Positions 50,476 through 59,504 are shown, numbered from the stretch's first letter. The stretch: DNA of 64,000 nucleotides from Nonomuraea africana (GCF_014873535.1 NZ_JADBEF010000001.1:8866001-8930000), one strand, 5' to 3'. The notes: generated from the letters alone by a model not told the origin. Numbers and translations: made by a program.

Positions 50476-50952
50476 ATGTCGCCAACGATCGCCACCGCCC
50501 GTCGGGTGTCGCTGCCCGAACTGCTCGAGTTCCTGCGTACGAGGCACCGCGGCCTGCTGAGCACCACCCGCTCGACAGGGCGCCCGCAGCTCTCACCCGT
50601 CACGTGCGGTGTTGACGGCGAGGGCCGGATCGTCGTCTCCACCTACCCCTCGCGTGCCAAGTCCCGCAACGCCCGACGCGACGAGCGGGTGTCCATCTGC
50701 GTGCTGTCCGAGGAGTGGAACGGACCCTACGTCCAGGTCGACGGCAGGGCCGAGGTCCTGGACATGCCCGAGGCGCTGGAACCGCTGGTGGAGTACTACC
50801 GGTGCATCTCGGGCGAGCATCCCGACTGGGAGGAGTACCGCGAGGCGATGCGCCGCCAGGACAAGTCGCTGATCCGCATCCACATCGACACCTGGGGACC
50901 CATCGCCACGGGCGGCTTCCCTCCGTCTATGGCAGCTCGATCTGATACCTGA
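50476..50952 (+). CDS. PPOX-class, probably F420-dependent, flavin/deazaflavin oxidoreductase
   Basis: 158 residues from ATG at 50476, with GGAAGG 8 bases upstream; a longer frame from 50407 has a poor start. The split-barrel fold is indicated by LLEFLRTRHRGLLSTTRSTGRPQLSPVTCGVDGEGRIVVSTYPSRAKSRNARRDERVSICVL, typical of the pyridoxamine-phosphate-oxidase-like group that binds F420 in actinobacteria. The substrate is unknown. It overlaps the convergent GNAT gene by 26 bp. Confidence 0.82.
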   Translation: MSPTIATARRVSLPELLEFLRTRHRGLLSTTRSTGRPQLSPVTCGVDGEGRIVVSTYPSRAKSRNARRDERVSICVLSEEWNGPYVQVDGRAEVLDMPEALEPLVEYYRCISGEHPDWEEYREAMRRQDKSLIRIHIDTWGPIATGGFPPSMAARSDT

Positions 50953-51370
50953 TGAAGCCCTTGTTCTGGGCCACCCGGTCGTAGAGCCGGCGCGCGGTCG
51001 CGTTGGACTCGTGCGTGTTCCAGTACACGCGACCGCACCCGCGCCGCCCCGCCTCCTCGGTCACGGCCTCGATCAGCGCACGGGCGACGCCGCGGCCGCG
51101 CGCCTCCTCGGCGGTGAAGAGGTCCTGCAGGTAGCAGACGTCCCGGTCGGGGGCGGAGGTGCTGGGGTGGAAGAGGAAGTGGGTGATCCCGACCAGCTTG
51201 CCGTCCACCTTCGCGCCGAGCGCGTGCATCCTGTCGTCCTTCTCGAACTCCCGCCAGGCCGCCACGTACATCTCGTCGGGCTCGGTGCGCTGGTAGAAGT
51301 CGATGTAGGCGCGGAAGAGCTCCTCCCACGCGGGACGGTCGGAGGGGAGGAGCCTGTCGATGGAGATCAT
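50927..51370 (-). CDS. GNAT family N-acetyltransferase
   Basis: 147 residues from ATG at 51370. TAGATT at 51383-51378 (minus strand) is 7 bases before this ATG, so the mRNA is probably leaderless; a TTG at 51379 is a weaker choice. The fold shows VGITHFLFHPS, CYLQDLFTAEEARGRGVARALIEAVTEEAGRRGCGRVYWNTHESN and ARRLYDRV, the usual acetyl-CoA site and closing helix. The substrate is not known. Confidence 0.87.
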   Translation of the reverse strand: MISIDRLLPSDRPAWEELFRAYIDFYQRTEPDEMYVAAWREFEKDDRMHALGAKVDGKLVGITHFLFHPSTSAPDRDVCYLQDLFTAEEARGRGVARALIEAVTEEAGRRGCGRVYWNTHESNATARRLYDRVAQNKGFIRYQIELP

Positions 51371-51568
51371 GCGCGCCAATCTAGAGAGAAGTGGCCCCCT
51401 CCACCACGGCCACTCTTCCGGAAAACCACCAGACCACTTGCTGTCCCTGTCGCGGTCGTGCCCACTGGCCCGCTTTCGACGCCCGTCCGCACGGGGAGAG
51501 GAAGCCCCGAGAGTGGCGCTCCGCCTTCGCGGTCACCCTGCCTTCGTCGTCCTCATGGGTCCGGTGGC

Positions 51569-52477
51569 TCAGTCCAGGTCGGCGATGAGGGCGTCGAGGT
51601 GGCGGAGGGCGGTGGTCACGCGGGCCGGGTCGGCGTAGAAGGGGTCGTCGGGGACGGGCAGGGACGCCGCCAGCCCCCACCCGCGCCCACGCGCCCACGT
51701 CGCGTCGTCGACGCCGAGCTCCGCACGGAAGACGTCCCGCGCCCCCGAGGGCAGGAACTTCCACGCCGGCAGCAGATCGCACGCGGGGTCGCCCACGGCC
51801 AGCGTCCCGAAGTCGATGACGGCGCTCAGCCGGCCGTCGACGGACAGGAGGTTCCCCGTCGCGAGGTCGCCGTGAACCCACACCGGCGGCCCCTCCCACG
51901 CGGGCGCCGCCAGCGCCGCCTCCCACACGGCCGTCACCGCGTCGGTGTCGACCAGCCCCTTCAACGCCGCGATCTTCGGACGGACACGCGCCTCGGAGGC
52001 CAGCGAGTCGCGCTCGTCTCCCATGGGCACGCCGCGGAAGGCGTTGCTCCACTCGGGACCAGGCCCGCCCGTGGGGTCGATCGCCTGCAGGGCGGCGACG
52101 AACCCGGCGAGCTCGATCGCCGTCCGGACCGGATCGGCGAGGCCCTCGGTCGTCGCGGTCTCGCCCTCGAGCCAGCGGTAGACCGACCACGGATAGGGAT
52201 AGCCCTCGCCCGGCCGGCCCATGGCGAGCGGCTCGGAGACGGGCAGCGGCAGGTGCGGGGCCAGCTTGGGCAGCCACCGGTGCTCCCTCTCCACCTGCCC
52301 GACCCAGCGCGCGTAGCGGGGCAGCCGTACGGACATGTCCTCGCCGAGCCTGAACGTCGCGTTGTCCATCCCGGAGAGCGGGACCGGCGCGAGGGGGAGC
52401 TCCGCCCACTCGGGGAACTGAGCGGCGAGCAACCGGCGCACGAGGGCGTCATCGATGGTGGGATCGGGTGTGGACAT
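51569..52477 (-). CDS. Aminoglycoside phosphotransferase-family kinase
   Basis: 302 residues from ATG at 52477, with GAGGAG 7-8 bases upstream. The APH/choline-kinase fold is shown by the catalytic loop PVWVHGDLATGNLLSVDGRLSAVIDFG, where HGD supplies the base and DFG the metal ligand. An N-terminal SVRLPRYA strand carries the fold's early residues. Chromosomal members often phosphorylate unknown small molecules, and resistance cannot be claimed from sequence. Upstream on the same strand is the M20 peptidase gene, with hairpins between. Confidence 0.85.
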   Translation of the reverse strand: MSTPDPTIDDALVRRLLAAQFPEWAELPLAPVPLSGMDNATFRLGEDMSVRLPRYARWVGQVEREHRWLPKLAPHLPLPVSEPLAMGRPGEGYPYPWSVYRWLEGETATTEGLADPVRTAIELAGFVAALQAIDPTGGPGPEWSNAFRGVPMGDERDSLASEARVRPKIAALKGLVDTDAVTAVWEAALAAPAWEGPPVWVHGDLATGNLLSVDGRLSAVIDFGTLAVGDPACDLLPAWKFLPSGARDVFRAELGVDDATWARGRGWGLAASLPVPDDPFYADPARVTTALRHLDALIADLD

Positions 52478-52573
52478 GCGCGCTCCTCGCCTGGACGACG
52501 AGCCCTCATCCCACCGGCCCCAGCACCACCTGTCCACCGAATTTCCGCACTAACCATTCCGCCGGCGAGGGGG

Positions 52574-52597
52574 ATGGGGGGAGCTCGGCTCCCCCAT
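52574..52597. terminator. Hairpin between the M20 peptidase and APH genes
   Basis: ATGGGGGGAGC-TCG-GCTCCCCCAT folds into a stem of 10 pairs with one bulged G. Further short palindromes follow at about 52598-52637 (AGGGG...CCCCT, GCGCGAAGCGCGC). On the minus strand they lie just after the M20 stop and would end its transcript. Confidence 0.55.
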
Positions 52598-52660
52598 GAG
52601 GGGAGCCCGAGCCCCTACGCGCGAAGCGCGCCCCCGGTGCGGCCCATGCGGTCGAAGTGA

Positions 52661-54016
52661 TTAGACGCCCAGGGCGGAGGGGGCGCCGTACTCGGCCAGG
52701 AAGAGGGCCTCGGTGGTGGCCACGCGGCGCAGCTCCTCCAGGTTCACCCGCTCGTTCGGAGCGTGGATCGCCGCGTCCTCGTCCTCCGCGCCGAACAGCA
52801 GGATCTCCGCCAGGGGGAACTGCTTCAGCAGCGTGTTCACCAGCGGGATCGAGCCGCCCGCGCCCACGTCGCGCGGTGCGCGGCCGAAGGCGCGCTCCAT
52901 CGCCCTGTTGAGCGCCGAACGGCCGCGGCCGCCCGAGTCGGCCTGGAAGCCGGAGCCGACGACGAAGTCGCCGAAGGAGACCTGGACGCCCCAGGGCGCG
53001 ACCTGGCGGAGGAAGTCGATGATGGCGTCGAGCGTCGTCTTGGGGTCGCCCGCCGGCGGGATCCTGACGGTCACCCTGGCCCTGGCCACCGCCTGGACGG
53101 CGTTGATCGCGCCCGACACCGTGGGCACGTCGAGGCCCGTCACGGTGATCGCGTAGGAGGACCAGAGGCGGTCGGCGAGGGAGCCGGAGCCGACGAGGGA
53201 GACGCCGTCGAGGACGCCCGCCGTATTCCTGAACTCCTCCTCGGAGGGACCGGTGCCGAGGAAGCTGCCGCGCGGCAGCCCCGGGACCCTGATGTCGCCG
53301 TTGTCGTCGTGCAGCGAGGTGAGCATGCGCATGAGCGCGGCCAGCGCGTCGGGGGCGGCGCCGCCGAAGGAGCCGCTGTGCACGGAGTCGCGCAGGGTGC
53401 GGATCTCGATGGTGAAGCCGGCCATGCCGCGCAGCGAGGTGGTGACGGCGGGGTCGCCCAGCTTCGGATTGCCCGTGTCGGCCACGATGATCGCGTCGGC
53501 GCGGAGCAGTTCGGGGTTGCGCTCGACGAAGGCCTCCAGGCGCTCGCCCGCGTACTCCTCCTGGCCCTCGATGAGCACCTTGATGCCCACGGGGAAGCGG
53601 CCCTGGAAGGCGCGCAGCGCGGCGATGTGGGAGATGATGCCCGACTTGTCGTCCGCGGTGCCCCTGCCGTACAGGTTGCCGTCGATCAGGGTGGGGTCGA
53701 AGGGCGGGGTGCGCCAGGCCGCGGGGTCACCCGCGGGCTGGACGTCGTAGTGCGCGTACAGGAGCACGGTGGGCGCGCCGGGCGGCGCGGGGGCGTCGCC
53801 GAAGACGGCGGGGAAGCTGCCCTCCACCGGGATCTGCTGCACGCGCGCCAGGCCTGCGCTGCGCAGGAGCTCCTCCGTCACGGCCGCGGCGGCCATGACG
53901 GGTTCCTCAGGGTGGCCGGGGAAGGCCACGGAGGGAATGGAGGCGAGCCGCTTCAGGTCCTCGATCGCCTGGGGCATCCCCGCTGCAACGGCGCTCTCTA
54001 GCTGGTCAGGAGTCAC
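52661..54016 (-). CDS. M20 family metallopeptidase (dipeptidase)
   Basis: 451 residues from GTG at 54016 with GGGGGAAG upstream; the frame upstream to 54055 lacks a suitable start. It is a cytosolic di-zinc exopeptidase. Metal ligands can be seen in YAHYDVQP (His, Asp), GRGTADDKSG (Asp), LIEGQEEYAG (Glu pair with the catalytic base), VADTGN (Asp) and the late HAPNERV. The dimerisation domain lies in the middle (RDSVHSGSFGG). Likely substrates are di- and tripeptides. Divergent from the aminotransferase gene. Confidence 0.92.
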   Translation of the reverse strand: MTPDQLESAVAAGMPQAIEDLKRLASIPSVAFPGHPEEPVMAAAAVTEELLRSAGLARVQQIPVEGSFPAVFGDAPAPPGAPTVLLYAHYDVQPAGDPAAWRTPPFDPTLIDGNLYGRGTADDKSGIISHIAALRAFQGRFPVGIKVLIEGQEEYAGERLEAFVERNPELLRADAIIVADTGNPKLGDPAVTTSLRGMAGFTIEIRTLRDSVHSGSFGGAAPDALAALMRMLTSLHDDNGDIRVPGLPRGSFLGTGPSEEEFRNTAGVLDGVSLVGSGSLADRLWSSYAITVTGLDVPTVSGAINAVQAVARARVTVRIPPAGDPKTTLDAIIDFLRQVAPWGVQVSFGDFVVGSGFQADSGGRGRSALNRAMERAFGRAPRDVGAGGSIPLVNTLLKQFPLAEILLFGAEDEDAAIHAPNERVNLEELRRVATTEALFLAEYGAPSALGV

Positions 54017-54069
54017 GGGTCTTCCCCCGGGTCGTTCTCGACAGTAACGCCTCATTGCATCACAGAAGG

Positions 54070-54139
54070 TTCCGCAGGGTGGAAACGAGGATGACAGGCG
54101 CTGCGGATTTCGTCGAGATTACATAGGGGTTCTGCGGAT
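54070..54139. promoter_or_regulatory. Array of CTGCGGAT elements before the aminotransferase operon
   Basis: CTGCGGAT is found at 54111-54118 and 54132-54139, 21 bp apart (two helical turns), and an inverted CTGCGGAA at 54077-54070. The array lies in the 219-bp divergent region before the aminotransferase gene at 54236 and the M20 gene at 54016. It looks like a multi-site activator region; the protein is unknown, an Lrp/AsnC-type being one possibility for alanine metabolism. Confidence 0.4.
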
Positions 54140-54235
54140 CCCGGATTTCTTGCATAGTGCTGCCACGCTTTCGCTTGGCAAGTTCCCATGTGAGCATGCA
54201 CACTGTGAGGAGTTCAGACACGAGGGAAGATAGCG

Positions 54236-55618
54236 ATGACGCAGCCCGAAAACGACGTGCTGAAGGCCGCTCAGGACAACCTGTGGTTGCACTTCACCAG
54301 ACACAGCTCGTACAAGGACAACGAGATCCCCACCATCGTCAGAGGTGAGGGTGCCTACATCTACGACATCCACGGCAAGCGATACCTAGACGGCCTCGCT
54401 GGTCTGTTCGTCGTCCAGGTGGGCCACGGGCGTCAGGAGCTGGCCGAGGCGGCCGCCAAGCAGGCCCAGGAGCTGGCCTTCTTCCCACTGTGGTCCTACG
54501 CCCACCCCAAGGCGGCCGAGCTCGCGCACCGGCTCGCCCAGGAGGCCCCCGGCGACCTGAACCGCGTCTTCTTCACCACCGGTGGAGGCGAGGCGGTCGA
54601 GACCGCGTGGAAGCTGGCCAAGCAGTACTACAAGGTCACGGGCAAGCCGCTCAAGCACAAGGTCATCAGCCGCCAGATCGCCTACCACGGTACCCCGCAG
54701 GGCGCCCTGTCGATCACCGGTATCCCGGCGTTCAAGCAGATGTTCGAGCCGCTCGTGCCCGGCTCCATCCGCGTGCCGAACACCAACCACTACCGCGCCG
54801 ACGAGATCTCCGGTGTGAAGGGCATGACGCCCGAGCAGTTCGGCCTGTGGGCCGCCGACCGCGTCGCCCAGGCCATCGAGATGGAGGGCCCCGACACCGT
54901 CGCGGCCGTCTTCGTCGAGCCGGTGCAGAACGCCGGTGGCTGTTTCCCGCCGCCGCCCGGATACTTCCAGCGGCTACGCGAGATCTGCGACGAGTACGAC
55001 GTGCTCCTCGTCTCCGACGAGGTCATCTGCGCGTACGGCAGGCTCGGCACGATGTTCGGCGGACAGAAGTTCGACTACACGCCCGACATCATCACCTCGG
55101 CCAAGGGCCTCACCTCCGGTTACTCGCCGCTCGGCGCGATGATCGCGCACGACCGGCTGTTCGAGCCGTTCAAGGACGGCGCGGAGATGTTCGCCCACGG
55201 CTACACCTTCGGCGGGCACCCCGTCTCCGCCGCGGTCGCGCTGGCCAACCTCGACATCTTCGAGCGTGAGGACCTGCTCGGCCACGTCTCCCGCAACGAG
55301 GGCGCGTTCAAGAGCACACTGGAGAGGCTGAAGGACCTGCCGATCGTCGGCGACGTCCGCGGCTCCGGCTACTTCTGGGGCATCGAGCTGGTCAAGGACA
55401 AGGCGACGAAGGAGACCTTCAGCGCCGAGGAGTCCGAGCGGCTCATCCGCGGATACCTGTCCAACGCGCTCTACTCCAACGGTCTGTACTGCCGTGCAGA
55501 CGACCGCGGCGACCCGGTCATCCAGCTCGCGCCGCCGCTCATCGCAGGACAGAAGGAGTTCGACGAGATCGAGTCGATCATCCGGAACGTCCTGGTCGAA
55601 GGCCTGAACCTCCTTTAA
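54236..55618 (+). CDS. Class III omega-aminotransferase (amine/beta-alanine-pyruvate type)
   Basis: 460 residues from ATG at 54236. It is a PLP enzyme of fold type I. RVFFTTGGGEAVETAWKLAKQYY binds the phosphate, VAAVFVEPVQNAGG and VLLVSDEVICAYGR contain the PLP-ring Asp, and SAKGLTSGYSPLGA has the Lys that forms the Schiff base. Members move an amino group from beta-alanine, GABA or polyamines to pyruvate, producing alanine. The next gene, alanine dehydrogenase, would return pyruvate and ammonia, so the two form a deamination cycle. 21 bp separates them. Confidence 0.9.
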   Translation: MTQPENDVLKAAQDNLWLHFTRHSSYKDNEIPTIVRGEGAYIYDIHGKRYLDGLAGLFVVQVGHGRQELAEAAAKQAQELAFFPLWSYAHPKAAELAHRLAQEAPGDLNRVFFTTGGGEAVETAWKLAKQYYKVTGKPLKHKVISRQIAYHGTPQGALSITGIPAFKQMFEPLVPGSIRVPNTNHYRADEISGVKGMTPEQFGLWAADRVAQAIEMEGPDTVAAVFVEPVQNAGGCFPPPPGYFQRLREICDEYDVLLVSDEVICAYGRLGTMFGGQKFDYTPDIITSAKGLTSGYSPLGAMIAHDRLFEPFKDGAEMFAHGYTFGGHPVSAAVALANLDIFEREDLLGHVSRNEGAFKSTLERLKDLPIVGDVRGSGYFWGIELVKDKATKETFSAEESERLIRGYLSNALYSNGLYCRADDRGDPVIQLAPPLIAGQKEFDEIESIIRNVLVEGLNLL

Positions 55619-55639
55619 CTCCACGAAAGGATCACCCCC

Positions 55640-56755
55640 ATGAAGATCGGCGTTCCCGCCGAGGTGAAGAACCACGAGTACCGCGTCGCCGCCACCCCGG
55701 CCGGCGTTCACGAGCTGGTTCGAGGCGGCCACGACGTCCACGTGCAGCGGGGCGCCGGTCTCGGGTCGCACATCCCCGACGAGGAGTACCTGGCCGCCGG
55801 CGCCAAGATCCTCGACACCGCCGACGCGGTGTGGGGCGAGTCGGAGATGGTGCTCAAGGTCAAGGAGCCCATCGCCGAGGAGTACCACCGCATGCGCGAG
55901 GACCTGGTGCTCTTCACCTACCTGCACCTGGCCGCGGGCAAGGAGTGCGCGAACGCGCTGCTCTCCGCGGGCACCACCGGCATCGCCTACGAGACGGTCC
56001 AGGTCGGCAACACGCTGCCGCTGCTGGCTCCGATGTCGGAGGTCGCGGGCCGCCTGGCCCCGCAGGTCGGCGCCTACAACCTCATGCGCTTCAACGGCGG
56101 GCGCGGCGTGCTGCCCGGCGGCGTCCCCGGCGTCGCCCCCGCGAAGGTCGTCGTCATCGGCGGCGGCGTCTCGGGCCTGAACGCGGCGCAGATCGCGGTC
56201 GGCATGGGCGCGGACGTCACCGTCCTCGACACCAACATCGACCGCCTGCGCTTCATCGACGCGATCTACCAGGGCCGCCTCAAGACCCTCGTCTCGACGT
56301 CCTACGCCATCGAGCAGGAGGTCCTGAAGGCCGACCTGGTCATCGGCGCGGTGCTGATCCCCGGCGCCAAGGCCCCGACGCTGGTCTCCAACGACCTGGT
56401 CTCCCGCATGAAGCCGGGCTCCGTGCTCGTCGACATCGCCATCGACCAGGGCGGCTGCTTCGAGGACTCCCGTCCGACCACGCACGCCGAGCCCACCTAC
56501 CAGGTGCACAACTCGATCTTCTACTGCGTGGCGAACATGCCGGGGTCGGTGGCCAACACCTCGACCTACGCGCTGACCAACGCGACGCTGCCGTACGCGG
56601 TCAAGCTCGCCAACCTCGGGTGGAAGGAGGCGCTGAAGGCGGACAACGCGCTCGCCCTCGGCCTCAACACCCACGCGGGCCAGCTCACCAACGAGCCGGT
56701 CGCGCAGGCGCTCGGCCTGCCGTACGTGCCGGTGGCCGACGTCCTGGCCGCCTGA
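55640..56755 (+). CDS. ald: Alanine dehydrogenase
   Basis: 371 residues from ATG at 55640, preceded by GAAAGGAT. It oxidises L-alanine to pyruvate and ammonia with NAD. Full family length and motifs are seen: MKIGVPAEVKNHEYRVAATPAGVHELV (substrate Arg), the Lys in EMVLKVKEP, His in YLHLAA, the NAD loop VVVIGGGVSGLNAAQIAVGMGADV, and DIAIDQGGCFEDS near the active-site Asp. It is a hexamer in related species. Co-transcribed with the aminotransferase, and followed at once by a strong terminator. Confidence 0.96.
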   Translation: MKIGVPAEVKNHEYRVAATPAGVHELVRGGHDVHVQRGAGLGSHIPDEEYLAAGAKILDTADAVWGESEMVLKVKEPIAEEYHRMREDLVLFTYLHLAAGKECANALLSAGTTGIAYETVQVGNTLPLLAPMSEVAGRLAPQVGAYNLMRFNGGRGVLPGGVPGVAPAKVVVIGGGVSGLNAAQIAVGMGADVTVLDTNIDRLRFIDAIYQGRLKTLVSTSYAIEQEVLKADLVIGAVLIPGAKAPTLVSNDLVSRMKPGSVLVDIAIDQGGCFEDSRPTTHAEPTYQVHNSIFYCVANMPGSVANTSTYALTNATLPYAVKLANLGWKEALKADNALALGLNTHAGQLTNEPVAQALGLPYVPVADVLAA

Positions 56756-56765
56756 CGGTCCCCCT

Positions 56766-56801
56766 GAGAACGCCCGCCGGCGATCACCGGCGGGCGTTCT
56801 C
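56766..56801 (+). terminator. Terminator after ald
   Basis: GAGAACGCCCGCCGG (56766-56780) pairs perfectly with CCGGCGGGCGTTCTC (56787-56801) over loop CGATCA, followed by ACCTTTCG. It lies 11 bp after the ald stop. Confidence 0.85.
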
Positions 56802-56960
56802 ACCTTTCGTACGGCACAGCGGAGAAACGCCCACCCAGGTCACCGGCGCGCCCCCGTCCAGGGAGACGCCCCTCCAGCTCACCGGCTGACCGTCGTGACG
56901 CGAAGGTGTGCCCGGCCTTCCAGCCCCCGCGCTGCGGGAATCCGTCTTCCGCCGGATCTG

Positions 56961-58355
56961 TCAGCGGGCGCCCAGCCGCTGACGGAGCTCCCGAGCCGTG
57001 GCCAGCACGTGCTCCACCTCCGACGGCGTCGGCCACGGTGACGTGCCGGGCCGCAGGATCGTCGTCCGCACCGCGGCCAGGTGCTCCACCGCCGACGCGT
57101 GCAGCCCGCTGCGCTCCACCAGCCACACCACCACGTCCGCGTGGTCGCGCAAGGGCCTGGTGAGCAGGTCCCACGTGCCGAGGATCTCCGTGAGATCCCG
57201 TACCCTCAGCGTCACCCCGCCCCTGCGTCCCGTGGCCGCGGCGGCCAGCTCGGCCCGCGCCGACAGCTCCGGCTCGGCCAGCCGATCCCAGGTGGGCGGC
57301 GGCGGATCGGCCAGCCACTTCTCCGCCTCGTGGGGCTGCCCCGTGGCCGACAGCAGCCCGCCCAGCTCCATCGCCGCCCGGTGATGCCCGGCCAGCGCCG
57401 CCTGCCTGAACCAGTGCTGCCCACCCTGCAGGTCGCCCAGCTCCGCGATGAGCAGCAGCCCGAAGTTGAAGGCCGACTCGGCGTCGCCGCTGGCCGCCGC
57501 CCTGCCGAACCAGTGGCTGGCCCCCTGCGAGTCGGACAGCTCGACGCAGACGAAGCCCGCCATCCGCTGGTCGTCGAGACGCCCGGCCACCGCCGCCCGC
57601 TCGAACCAGGCCCGTGCCGTTCGTAGATCTCGGCGGGAGAGCGCGATGCCGCCGAGCTGGGAGGCCGCGCCAGGATGCTCGCTCTTGGCGGCGAGCCGGT
57701 AGTAGGCCTCGGCGCCCTCGGGATCGCGACCGGCCTGCAGGAACAGGCCCAGATGGTAGGCGGCCTCGGCGTGGCCGCCGCGCGCGGCGTACTCCCAGCA
57801 GCGGACCGTCTCCTCCTCCTCGCCCATCTGGTAGGACAGGAATCCCAGATCGTGGGCGGAGGCGACGTCGCCGTCGGCGGCGGCCCTGCGGTGCCACTCG
57901 CGCGCGAAGGGCAGCTCGCCCGCGTCCTCGCAGATCAGCGCCAGGCGCCTGGCGGCCGACCTGGACCCCGCGTGGGCCGCGCTCTCGAACCACCGGCGGG
58001 CCGCCTCGATGTCGCCGCGCTGCTCCAGCAGCAGGGTCGCGAGGTTGACCGCGGCCTCGGCGTCACCGGTGCCCGCCGCCAGCTCGTACCAGCGGACGGC
58101 CTCCTCCAGCGTGCCGTGCTTCTCGTGCCAGACGCCCAGGTTGTAGGCGCTGTCGATGTTGCCGCCCGACGCGGCCCGCTCCCACCAGTGCCTGGCGGCC
58201 GAACGGTCGCCGCGCTGGGCGTAGAGCTTGCCCAGCCGGTGCGCGGCCTGGGCGTCGCCGTGCTGGGCGGCGACGAGAAGCTCCGGCTCGTCTCCTGAGC
58301 GGGGCGCCGGAACGGCTGGCGCCGCCACTTCCTGCTCGTTCTGCCACCACGTCAT
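56961..58355 (-). CDS. Sel1/TPR-like repeat protein
   Basis: 464 residues from ATG at 58355; no good ribosome binding site is seen and the longer frame to 58469 is not supported. From about residue 28 to 340 it is a solenoid of 36-residue Sel1-like repeats of the form AARHWWERAASGGNIDSAYNLGVW, about nine in number. The C-terminal 100 residues are a different helical domain (LTEILGTWDLLTRPLRDHADVVVWLVERSG). There is no signal peptide, so it acts in the cytosol as a binding scaffold. The partner is unknown and it has no operon neighbours in the same orientation closer than 60 bp. Confidence 0.8.
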   Translation of the reverse strand: MTWWQNEQEVAAPAVPAPRSGDEPELLVAAQHGDAQAAHRLGKLYAQRGDRSAARHWWERAASGGNIDSAYNLGVWHEKHGTLEEAVRWYELAAGTGDAEAAVNLATLLLEQRGDIEAARRWFESAAHAGSRSAARRLALICEDAGELPFAREWHRRAAADGDVASAHDLGFLSYQMGEEEETVRCWEYAARGGHAEAAYHLGLFLQAGRDPEGAEAYYRLAAKSEHPGAASQLGGIALSRRDLRTARAWFERAAVAGRLDDQRMAGFVCVELSDSQGASHWFGRAAASGDAESAFNFGLLLIAELGDLQGGQHWFRQAALAGHHRAAMELGGLLSATGQPHEAEKWLADPPPPTWDRLAEPELSARAELAAAATGRRGGVTLRVRDLTEILGTWDLLTRPLRDHADVVVWLVERSGLHASAVEHLAAVRTTILRPGTSPWPTPSEVEHVLATARELRQRLGAR

Positions 58356-58422
58356 TGCGACAGGGTGACATGTGATCGGACGATTGCGGAACGTAATCGC
58401 GGCAGTAATGGGGGCGACCTGT

Positions 58423-59301
58423 TCAGCGGAATGTGATGAATCCGGTGAACATCCCCATAGCGCAGACATACCTCAGCTGACCGGGAGGCTGGGCGGGGAG
58501 GCGGACGGTGGCGGGGAGATCCACATCTCGGCCGTCGATCGTGAGGTGGGTGGCGCAGGTGGCGTCCCGCCCCGCGCGGAAGTCCACCTCGACCGGGATC
58601 CCGGCCTTGGCCTGCGAGATCCCGGGCCGGTAGCCGCGCTCGGTCGCCCAGATCGTCAGCAGCTGCACCCCTCCTGGGCCGGCCCTGGCCGTCGCGGCGG
58701 CGGGCGTCGTCACCTGCGGCCACCAGCCGCCCAGGGTCAGCCCTGCGGCGATCGTCCACAGACCCACCGCCACTGCCGCGACCCCGGCGAAAGCGGCCAG
58801 CCTGCTCTGGGAAACCCGCCGCAGGACGAACCCCAGCAGGGCGAACGCGGGGGCGGTGCCCACCACGAACCCGCCCATCACGGCGGCGCCGCCGGGCGCC
58901 GACGCCGAGGTGACTGCCAGCATCTCCATGCTCAGCGTCACCCCGCAGGGCAGCAGAATGGTCGCGGCGCCGAGGAGTGGGGCCTTCAGGCGGCGCGAGG
59001 GCGGTCGCGGCTCGCAGTGTCGGTGGCGGAACATCCGCCGGGCGAAGAAGATCACCATGATCCCCGCCGCGACCAGCATCCCGGCCCTGACGGGTGCGGG
59101 GAGCCTGACCATCGAGCCGAGCGTGCCGAGCACCGCTCCCGCCGTGATGTAGGAGGCCAGGCGGCCGGCCAGGAACTGCGCCACCACCCGTGGCGTTCCG
59201 GACAGGCCGAACAGCAGGCTGCCCTGCACCGCCGTACACGAAGCGGTTCCCGCCACCAGGCCGGCGGCGATCCCGCTGGCGAACAGGGCGACCGGCTCCA
59301 C
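58423..59301 (-). CDS. UreH/TauE-like membrane transporter fused to a cupredoxin-like domain
   Basis: 292 residues from GTG at 59301. Residues 1-210 form six to seven helices of the UreH_2/DsbD-like type (LFASGIAAGLVAGTASCTAVQGSLLFGLSG, LLPCGVTLSMEMLAVTSASAPGG), with Cys in two helices. The last 80 residues are a beta domain (IPVEVDFRAGRDATCATHLTI...LRYVCAMGMFTGFITF) with Cys and Met ligands of a cupredoxin, CAMGM. Such fusions handle copper or other thiophilic metals. The gene starts 2 bp after the small Cys-rich protein's stop, so translation is coupled. Confidence 0.82.
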   Translation of the reverse strand: MEPVALFASGIAAGLVAGTASCTAVQGSLLFGLSGTPRVVAQFLAGRLASYITAGAVLGTLGSMVRLPAPVRAGMLVAAGIMVIFFARRMFRHRHCEPRPPSRRLKAPLLGAATILLPCGVTLSMEMLAVTSASAPGGAAVMGGFVVGTAPAFALLGFVLRRVSQSRLAAFAGVAAVAVGLWTIAAGLTLGGWWPQVTTPAAATARAGPGGVQLLTIWATERGYRPGISQAKAGIPVEVDFRAGRDATCATHLTIDGRDVDLPATVRLPAQPPGQLRYVCAMGMFTGFITFR

Positions 59302-59303
59302 GC

Positions 59304-59504
59304 TCAGTGAACGAGCGCCAGATCGTCCAGTGAACCGTTCTTGGCCGCCTCGACGATCGAGCCGAACTGGTCGAGGCTCATCTCGACCCGCTGACCGAAG
59401 TCGTCGGTGATGACCACCTGGCGTTCTTCGGGCGCCGACCGGTCGACGAAGAGCTCAGGGCAGCCGCAGCTGCAGTTGCCGCAGAAACGGGCGATCGACT
59501 GCAT
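59304..59504 (-). CDS. Small Cys-rich protein coupled to the metal transporter
   Basis: 66 residues from ATG at 59504, chosen for GGGGA 6 bases upstream; GTG at 59540 would add 12 residues. It has CGNCSCGCPELFVD (a cluster of four Cys) near the start and an acidic alpha/beta rest (RQVVITDDFGQRVEMSLDQFGSIVEAAKNGSLDDLAL). It is probably a cytosolic metal-binding or metal-transfer protein for the membrane protein encoded directly behind it. I do not know an experimentally studied homologue. Confidence 0.75.
   Translation of the reverse strand: MQSIARFCGNCSCGCPELFVDRSAPEERQVVITDDFGQRVEMSLDQFGSIVEAAKNGSLDDLALVH

Noticed and set aside
51569..52477. Aminoglycoside resistance gene
   Set aside because: The APH fold is clear, but chromosomal APH-family proteins are mostly of other or unknown function and no resistance context is present.
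54119..54373. 84-codon minus-strand frame in the aminotransferase promoter
   Set aside because: Covers the start of the aminotransferase gene in antisense; no ribosome binding site and no likeness.
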